Assembly: GCA_937958345.1 (NCBI GenBank)
Contig: CALGNW010000270.1
Location: 1 to 10,534, forward strand
From: an uncultured Neomegalonema sp.
GTDB lineage: Bacteria > Pseudomonadota > Alphaproteobacteria > Rhodobacterales > Rhodobacteraceae
Reading direction: 5' to 3'
DNA: 10,534 bases
Below the pieces are notes generated by a model that was not told the DNA's origin, made no database searches, and saw only the letters and a program-made list of their open reading frames with translations. Positions 5,940 to 10,534 of this stretch are shown piece after piece. The translations under genes were made by a program, and so were the position numbers. The stretch's first letter is position 1. Each line of letters starts with the position of its first letter.

Positions 5940-6439
5940 CCACGGCATCGGAAAAGGCGTTTCATGTTTCATGGGACCAGATGCACAGGGACGCCCGCGC
6001 ACTCGCGTGGCGTCTCGACGGTCAGGGTCCGGGGAAAGATGGCGCATGGAAGGCCGTCGTGGCCATCACACGCGGCGGCATGGTCCCCGGCTGTATCGTT
6101 GCGCGCGAGTTGAACATCCGGGTGGTGGATACGATCAGCGTCAAATCCTACTCGCATCAGGATCAGGCCAGCGAGGCGCAAATCCTCAAATCGCCGGACC
6201 CCGAGATCGTCGGAAACGGCGAGGGTGTGCTGATTGTCGATGATCTGGTCGACAGCGGCAAGACACTGGACGCGGTTCAAAAGCTATATCCGGCAGCACA
6301 TTTCGCCACCGTCTACGCCAAACCAAAGGGCCGCCCGCTGGTTCAGACCTTTATCACCGAAGTCTCGCAGGATACGTGGATTTACTTCCCGTGGGATCTC
6401 GAACTCGCCTACGCAAAACCGTTGCGGGGAGACGAATAA
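5936..6439 (+). CDS. gpt: Xanthine-guanine phosphoribosyltransferase
   Basis: A 167-aa type I phosphoribosyltransferase close in length and layout to E. coli Gpt. It converts guanine, xanthine and hypoxanthine with PRPP to the nucleotides in purine salvage, at the cytoplasmic face or in the cytosol. The N-terminal FHVSWDQM matches the family's opening strand. TRGG (45-48) corresponds to the SRGG loop, ISVKSYSHQ holds the flexible loop, VDDLVDSGKT (101-110) is the PRPP-binding motif, and DTWIYFPWD (146-154) is the purine-binding C-terminal block. The start is a GTG overlapping the FKBP stop by 4 nt. The family match begins within a few residues of this start and no ATG further in fits better. 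The 66 bp to the converging next gene contain short inverted stretches but no clear intrinsic terminator. Confidence 0.94.
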   Translation: MTTASEKAFHVSWDQMHRDARALAWRLDGQGPGKDGAWKAVVAITRGGMVPGCIVARELNIRVVDTISVKSYSHQDQASEAQILKSPDPEIVGNGEGVLIVDDLVDSGKTLDAVQKLYPAAHFATVYAKPKGRPLVQTFITEVSQDTWIYFPWDLELAYAKPLRGDE

Positions 6440-6505
6440 GGCTTTTCGCGGCGGCGAAGCGGCAGGTTTTCGCGCAGCGATACCGGGCCTGCAACGCAGC
6501 CTGTC
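6440..6505. other. Convergent intergenic gap without clear terminator
   Basis: These 66 bp lie between the stops of gpt and the PEP-mutase-family gene. They contain a small TCGC-GGCG-GCGA hairpin near 6446-6457 and a distant GCAGG/CCTGC pairing, but no stem followed by a T-run on either strand. Termination here may be factor-dependent. Confidence 0.4.
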
Positions 6506-7270
6506 CTAGCCCAGCGCCGCCTTCGCCGCCTCGCCCAGCCCCGCCATCATCTGGCGGTAGGGCACGGGGCCGTAACTGATCCGCGCAACCCCGAGTGCCG
6601 CCAGCGTGTCATTCGGCGGTGTTCCGGGCAGCGCAATGATATTCACCGGCACAGGCACGTCGCGGCACAGCCGTTCAATCAGCGCCTCGTCCTTCAGGCC
6701 CGGTGCAAAAAACCCGTCCGCGCCCGCATCGGCATAGGCCCCCGCCCGCGCGATCGCATCATCCAGCATCGCATCCGAATGCGTGTCCGGCTTTGCTTTC
6801 AGGAAAATATCCGTGCGCGCGTTGACGAAGGCGGGCACACCGAAATCATCCGCAGCCTTGCGCACCGCCGCGACGCGCGCCGCCTGCACGTCCACCGCAT
6901 GCAGGCCGTCGCCGCCGACAATCTGATCTTCAAAGTTAAATCCGACCGCTCCGGCCATCAGACCCGCCGTCACCGACGCCGCCACGGTTGCCGCATCCAA
7001 ACCGTATCCGCCCTCAAGGTCCATCGTTACCGGCAGGTCGGTCACCGAAACAATCCGCGCAAAGTTCTCGCACGCCAGATCAAGCGGCATCTTCTCGCCA
7101 TCGGCAAACCCGAACGCCATCGCCACCGGTGCCGACCCGGTTGCCAGCGCCTTCGCGCCTTGTCCGGCAACGGTCTTGGCGCTGCCCGCGTCCCAGATAT
7201 TGAACAGGATAACCGGATCGCCCTTCACGTGAAGGGCGCGAAACGCGGCGGCTTTTTCAGCTTGGGTCAT
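6506..7270 (-). CDS. Isocitrate lyase/PEP mutase family enzyme
   Basis: A 254-aa TIM-barrel protein of the isocitrate lyase/phosphoenolpyruvate mutase superfamily, whose members make or break C-C, C-P or C-O bonds next to a Mg-bound alpha-keto acid. The visible landmarks are NIWDAGSA (24-31), the metal-binding TMDLEGGYG with D84 and E86, GFNFEDQIVGG (E114) and VNARTD (149-154). The loop that carries the catalytic KKCGH cysteine in true isocitrate lyase is absent; the region reads KPDTHSDAML. It is therefore not isocitrate lyase, and the true substrate (oxaloacetate, phosphonate or 2-methylisocitrate analogues) cannot be decided. It lies 7 nt downstream of moeA and appears to be the last gene of that operon, but nothing ties it chemically to molybdenum cofactor synthesis. 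Confidence 0.88.
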   Translation of the reverse strand: MTQAEKAAAFRALHVKGDPVILFNIWDAGSAKTVAGQGAKALATGSAPVAMAFGFADGEKMPLDLACENFARIVSVTDLPVTMDLEGGYGLDAATVAASVTAGLMAGAVGFNFEDQIVGGDGLHAVDVQAARVAAVRKAADDFGVPAFVNARTDIFLKAKPDTHSDAMLDDAIARAGAYADAGADGFFAPGLKDEALIERLCRDVPVPVNIIALPGTPPNDTLAALGVARISYGPVPYRQMMAGLGEAAKAALG

Positions 7271-7277
7271 ATCACTC

Positions 7278-8531
7278 TCACAATCCGAATGCGGAATACG
7301 GGATATAGTCTACCGTCTCTCCGGCCTCCACGCGATCCCGATTGTGTGACAGCTCGATCAACCCGTCCGACCAGCGCAAGCCGGAAATCAATCCCGACCC
7401 TTCGGACCGGAATTTCTCGACCTTGCCGTCACCGGCATAGCGCCCGCGCAGATACTCGGTTCGGCCCGCGCGTTTTTTGGCCGGTCCCGTGATCGTCACC
7501 GGAAAGCGCGGCAACTCGGGCCAGTCCGCCCCGCCCAGCCGCAACAGGGCGGGCCGCGCGAACATCAGAAAACAAACGAACGCCGCCACGGGATTGCCCG
7601 GCAGACCAAAGACAGGCACGCTGCCGATTTGCCCCATGGCCAGCGGACGACCCGGCTTCATCGCAATCCGCCACTCGGCCATTGCCCCGAGGCGGGTCAA
7701 TTCGCGCCCGATGTGATCCTCGTCCCCGCCCGACGCGCCGCCGGACGTCACCACGGCATCGGCCTGCGCTGCTGCATCTGTCAGGGCCGCGCGAATTGCC
7801 GACGCCTCATCGGGGATGCGCCCCAGATCGACAACCTCGAACCCCTGCGCCCGCGCCAATCCGATCAGCATGGGCCGGTTCGCGTCAAAAATCCCGCCGC
7901 GCCCCGGCGTCTCATGGGGATCGCACAGCTCGTCTCCGGTCGAGAAAACCGCAACACGCAAAGGCCGATGCACCGCCAGCGACGCAACCCCGACCGACGC
8001 CGCCTGCGCCAGATCAGCCGCGCTCAAACGGCATCCCGCGCGGATTGCGATGCTGCCCTCCTCGATATCCTCGCCCGCCTTGCGCCGGTTCGCTCCGGGC
8101 TTCAGACCGGAGCCGAAGGAAATCGCGCCGTCCCCGCCGTGCGAGACATCCTCCTGCATGACAACCGAGTCCGTACCCTCGGGCATAACGGCCCCCGTCA
8201 GCGTCCGCACCGTATGACCGGCAGGAACAACACCGTCAAAGGGCGACCCCGCCGCCGCGCGTCCCTCTGCGAGGATCAAAGTCTGCTCGCCCTCTCGGGT
8301 CAGCGAGGCATGGGCGACCGCGTACCCGTCAACCGCCGCGTTATCATGCGGGGGCGTGCTGCGCATGGCCACGGCATCCCGCGCCAGCACACGGCCCAAC
8401 GCATCCGCCAATGCCAGCGTCTCGATTGCCGTCACCGGCTCGACCCGCTCGCGCAAACGCGCCAACGCCTCCGGCACAGGGGTCCACTCTATTCCCGGCG
8501 GCAGCGCAAAGCAGTCATTCTTCAACGCCAT
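7278..8531 (-). CDS. moeA: Molybdopterin molybdenumtransferase MoeA
   Basis: A 417-aa MoeA/gephyrin-E-type protein, which inserts molybdate into adenylylated molybdopterin to form the molybdenum cofactor in the cytosol. The family landmarks run in order: DNAAVDGYAVA (63-73, usually AMDGYA), TGAVMPEGTD (112-121), the KPGANRRKAGEDI segment (144-156), STGDEL (197-202), TSGGASGGDED (262-272), MKPGRPLAMG (291-300) and GLPGNPVAAF (309-318). The C-terminal domain IV is present to the end. TSGGASGGDED differs from the classical SGGVSVG-x-x-D form and may mark a subfamily. The ATG overlaps the mobB stop by 1 nt (TGATG), so translation is probably coupled. Paralogues of the family exist, but linkage to mobA and mobB supports the assignment. 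Confidence 0.93.
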   Translation of the reverse strand: MALKNDCFALPPGIEWTPVPEALARLRERVEPVTAIETLALADALGRVLARDAVAMRSTPPHDNAAVDGYAVAHASLTREGEQTLILAEGRAAAGSPFDGVVPAGHTVRTLTGAVMPEGTDSVVMQEDVSHGGDGAISFGSGLKPGANRRKAGEDIEEGSIAIRAGCRLSAADLAQAASVGVASLAVHRPLRVAVFSTGDELCDPHETPGRGGIFDANRPMLIGLARAQGFEVVDLGRIPDEASAIRAALTDAAAQADAVVTSGGASGGDEDHIGRELTRLGAMAEWRIAMKPGRPLAMGQIGSVPVFGLPGNPVAAFVCFLMFARPALLRLGGADWPELPRFPVTITGPAKKRAGRTEYLRGRYAGDGKVEKFRSEGSGLISGLRWSDGLIELSHNRDRVEAGETVDYIPYSAFGL

Positions 8532-9025
8532 CAGGACAATCCGACGTCGCGCAAGACAAAATCGGCAATGGCGGAGATATCATCCAACCCCAGTTGCTCG
8601 CGGTCGATATCCAGCGGCGTATCCGTGGCGATCAGGCGGATCGTGTCGTCATCACGGGCAATCAGATCCTCGCCCGCCTCGGCGCGATACGCTTCGATTT
8701 TCGGGTGTGGCCCGCGCTTGTACCCCTCGACAAGAACCAGATCACAGGGCGACAACCGCGCCAGCAATTCATCCATGGTCGGTTCTGGCGCACCGCGCAA
8801 TTCATGGATCAGCGCCCAGCGCGTACCGGACCCGACCAGCACCTCCTGCGCGCCCGCCTCGCGGTGGCGATAACTGTCGCGCCCTTTGTGATCGACATCG
8901 AACGCATGATGGGCGTGCTTGATTGTCGAGACAACATAGCCGCGCGCGGTAATTTCCGTCACCAGCCGCTCGACCAGCGTCGTCTTGCCGTTGTTCTTCC
9001 AGCCGGTGACACCGAAGATAATCAT
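8531..9025 (-). CDS. mobB: Molybdopterin-guanine dinucleotide biosynthesis protein MobB
   Basis: A 164-aa P-loop GTP-binding protein. MobB assists MobA in attaching GMP to molybdopterin, possibly as a GTP-dependent adaptor that hands cofactor to apoenzymes; it is not strictly essential in E. coli. The Walker A motif GWKNNGKTT lies at 8-16. The family-typical HAHHAFDVDHKGRDSYRH (37-54) follows, then the Walker B-like strand DLVLVEGYKRG (95-105). Length and motif order are usual. The ATG overlaps the mobA stop by 4 nt and the stop overlaps the moeA start by 1 nt, so the three genes are evidently translated together. Confidence 0.94.
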   Translation of the reverse strand: MIIFGVTGWKNNGKTTLVERLVTEITARGYVVSTIKHAHHAFDVDHKGRDSYRHREAGAQEVLVGSGTRWALIHELRGAPEPTMDELLARLSPCDLVLVEGYKRGPHPKIEAYRAEAGEDLIARDDDTIRLIATDTPLDIDREQLGLDDISAIADFVLRDVGLS

Positions 9026-9612
9026 GCCAACAACCCTTCCGCCTCGGACAGATCATCCGGCGTGTTGACGTTGAAGAACGGATCGAACGGCGCGGCCTCG
9101 AACACCGCCTCGGCACAGCCATGCGCCCCCGTCCACCGATCCACCTTGCGCATCCCGTCCGCCATCGCCGCGCGCAGATCATCGGCCAGCGATACAGGCC
9201 AAAGCCCGAATACGGGATGGGTCCGCTCGCCGGTCTTGGCACAGGCAAGCGGCACGCCGCCCCCGTCCGCCGCCGCCCGCAATCGCGCGACCAGATCATC
9301 CGGAAAGAACGGCGTATCAACGGCCACCGTCACAATATGGCTCGCACCTTCTCGCCGTGCATAATCAAGCCCCGCCAGCACGCCCGCCAACGGCCCCGCG
9401 CGACTGTCATCAGGATCGGGGATCACCGGCAGGTCGGTCCCGAACCGCGCCGCATCGCCATTCGCATTGATCACCACGGCATCGACCTGTGGCAACAGAC
9501 GCTCGACCGCACGATCCAACAGCGTGCGCCCGCCAAGCGACAACAGCGCCTTATCGCCGCCCCCCATGCGCCGCGCCAAACCGCCCGCGAGTATAATACC
9601 GATTACCTTCAT
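9022..9612 (-). CDS. mobA: Molybdenum cofactor guanylyltransferase MobA
   Basis: A 196-aa nucleotidyltransferase that transfers GMP from MgGTP to molybdopterin, giving the guanine dinucleotide cofactor used by DMSO-reductase-family enzymes. The N-terminal GTP-binding signature LAGGLARRMGGGDKALL is at 8-24. VAVDTPF (97-103) contains the Mg-binding aspartate, HPVFGLW (132-138) is the family signature, and FFNVNTPDDL closes the domain. The ATG chosen overlaps the stop of the NnrU-like gene (ATGA) and places the signature at its usual distance from the N-terminus. An in-frame start 18 codons upstream lies inside the preceding gene and adds unrelated sequence. Its presence implies at least one MGD-dependent molybdoenzyme elsewhere in the genome. 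Confidence 0.94.
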   Translation of the reverse strand: MKVIGIILAGGLARRMGGGDKALLSLGGRTLLDRAVERLLPQVDAVVINANGDAARFGTDLPVIPDPDDSRAGPLAGVLAGLDYARREGASHIVTVAVDTPFFPDDLVARLRAAADGGGVPLACAKTGERTHPVFGLWPVSLADDLRAAMADGMRKVDRWTGAHGCAEAVFEAAPFDPFFNVNTPDDLSEAEGLLA

Positions 9613-10151
9613 CCCAGCGGTGACACGCCGAACAACCACGCATGACCGCCAAACAGCAAGACCCACGCGGCAATCCCGATCGGTAAAGCCCCCAACGCCA
9701 CCAGAGCTTTATCCGAAGCGGCGGGCAACGGCGGCTTGCCGACGGCACGGTTGACGACGATCATCTGTACGACAGCCCATGCCAGCAGACCGCCGAACAG
9801 GACAACCGAACGGACATCGCCGTTCACAATCAGATGAATCGCGGCCCACAGCTTAAAGCCGGTCAGTTGCGGGTGGCGGATACGCGCCCGCAGGGCGCTG
9901 CCGGGATAACTGCCCGCAAACAGGATCAACGCGGGTATCATCAGCAGAACGCCGACAAGCCGCACCGCGCCCGGCACAGTCCACAGCACGTCAGCAGACG
10001 CCTCGCCATACCCCCGTGACATCAGCCAGACGCTAAAGATCAGCAACAGCGCAACGACAATCTTGCGCGGAATTTCGGATACGTCAGGAAAGATGCGCTT
10101 GGCGAAATGAGCCAGCGCAAAAATCAGGACGCCCGCAATCAGATAAATCAT
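9609..10151 (-). CDS. NnrU family integral membrane protein
   Basis: A 180-aa polytopic membrane protein with about five to six hydrophobic segments (roughly 1-19, 30-46, 63-81, 103-109/113-133 and 148-172). It carries the NnrU signature RHPQLTG (92-98) and HLIVNGD (106-112), with a histidine in the first helix (H15). NnrU was named from nitrate/nitrite denitrification regulons and its biochemical role is not settled. Relatives include NnrU-like ferritin-pathway and carotenoid isomerase-type membrane proteins (Z-ISO). The start ATG follows AGGAGAAAAA and overlaps the acetyltransferase stop by 4 nt; a start 17 codons upstream would fall inside that gene. It joins mobA in an unbroken chain of overlapping genes, which fits a link to molybdoenzyme respiration, though that is inferred from context only. 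Confidence 0.88.
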   Translation of the reverse strand: MIYLIAGVLIFALAHFAKRIFPDVSEIPRKIVVALLLIFSVWLMSRGYGEASADVLWTVPGAVRLVGVLLMIPALILFAGSYPGSALRARIRHPQLTGFKLWAAIHLIVNGDVRSVVLFGGLLAWAVVQMIVVNRAVGKPPLPAASDKALVALGALPIGIAAWVLLFGGHAWLFGVSPLG

Positions 10152-10534
10152 TTTTTCTCCTGAGCGGCCCGCTTGATGGCGCCGCGATCCTCGTCCAGCC
10201 ATCGCTCCAAAACAACAGTCTCGGCATCACCATAGCCAAGCCGTTCATAGAACGCGACCGTCGGTGCATTTGTCCGCCGCACCATCAGGTGCATCTTCGG
10301 CATCTTATGGGCGCGGCCCCAGTCTTCCGCCGCCGCCATCGCCTTCGCACCCCATCCCTCGCGGCGGTGGTCGGGATGCACGGCCAGATAATACACCCAA
10401 GCCCGATGTGCGTCATGCCCGACCATGAAAGCCGCAACAAGCTCACCATCCTGCTCGGCAACAAACACCTCCGCATTCGGATTGCCCCGCGCCAACGCAA
10501 TATCAGCCTCAGGCGGATTCCAAGGGCGCGTCAG
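10148..10534 (-). CDS. GNAT family acetyltransferase (YpeA-like), 5' end missing
   Basis: The frame is open to the window edge, so the 128 residues seen lack the true N-terminus. The visible part begins LTRPWNPPEADIA, which is typical of YpeA-like GNAT N-acetyltransferases. HRAWVYYLAVHPDHRREGWG follows, with the acetyl-CoA-binding RxxGxG/A-type loop (RREGWGAKAM). Next comes KMHLMVRRTN, and FYERLGYG marks the usual end of the fold; a basic tail RGAIKRAAQEKK closes the protein. The family transfers an acetyl group from acetyl-CoA to an amine, but the substrate of YpeA-type members is unknown. Its stop overlaps the NnrU-like gene start (ATGA). A TTG at 10493-10495 could serve as an internal start but would remove conserved family sequence. 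Confidence 0.88.
   Translation of the reverse strand: MTRPWNPPEADIALARGNPNAEVFVAEQDGELVAAFMVGHDAHRAWVYYLAVHPDHRREGWGAKAMAAAEDWGRAHKMPKMHLMVRRTNAPTVAFYERLGYGDAETVVLERWLDEDRGAIKRAAQEKK

Noticed and set aside
7629..9364. Long plus-strand frames opposite moeA, mobB and mobA
   Set aside because: The minus-strand genes carry complete family motifs. The plus-strand translations are low-complexity Arg/Pro/Ala sequences with no family resemblance.

Overview
The window looks like a chromosomal segment of a fairly GC-rich alphaproteobacterium, possibly Rhodobacterales. This rests on the GC-rich coding style, the compact molybdenum-cofactor genes with an NnrU-family protein next to them, and a MoeA of the kind I associate with that order. 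It is inferred from protein resemblance, not from a marker gene. Coding density is very high: most neighbouring genes overlap by 1-4 nt, no gene-free stretch exceeds about 190 bp, and I see no tRNA, rRNA, CRISPR array, insertion sequence or phage gene.

Layout. (1) 1-132 (+): the 3' end of a RidA/YjgF-family gene. (2) 149-5245 (-): a tight five-gene operon read right to left. It encodes a fusion of an archaeo-eukaryotic primase-type polymerase with a HAD phosphatase, an unrecognised 209-aa protein with an acidic tail, an unrecognised 332-aa protein with a histone-H1-like lysine/alanine tail, an ATP-dependent DNA ligase with a long extra C-terminal domain, and an endonuclease/exonuclease/phosphatase (EEP) family nuclease. 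(3) 5246-5435: the divergent intergenic region, with a perfect short inverted repeat. (4) 5436-6439 (+): an envelope-anchored FKBP peptidyl-prolyl isomerase overlapping xanthine-guanine phosphoribosyltransferase. (5) 6506-10534 (-): an apparent operon of GNAT acetyltransferase (start outside the window), NnrU-like membrane protein, mobA, mobB, moeA and an isocitrate lyase/PEP-mutase-family enzyme.

The most interesting part is region 2. Polymerase, end-cleaning phosphatase, nuclease and ATP-dependent ligase are the activities that LigD (POL-PE-LIG) brings to bacterial non-homologous end joining, but here they are separate or differently fused. There is no recognisable Ku or LigD phosphoesterase domain, and two unknown proteins sit between polymerase and ligase, one with a lysine-rich tail like that of some bacterial Ku proteins. 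I propose a Ku-less or Ku-replaced DNA end- or gap-repair system. The role is inference; the domain content is directly visible.

Region 5 is more conventional. MobA and MobB serve guanylylation of molybdopterin to the MGD form of the cofactor, and MoeA inserts molybdenum. Three of its junctions are 4-nt ATGA overlaps and the mobB/moeA junction is a 1-nt TGATG overlap, so coupled translation is likely.
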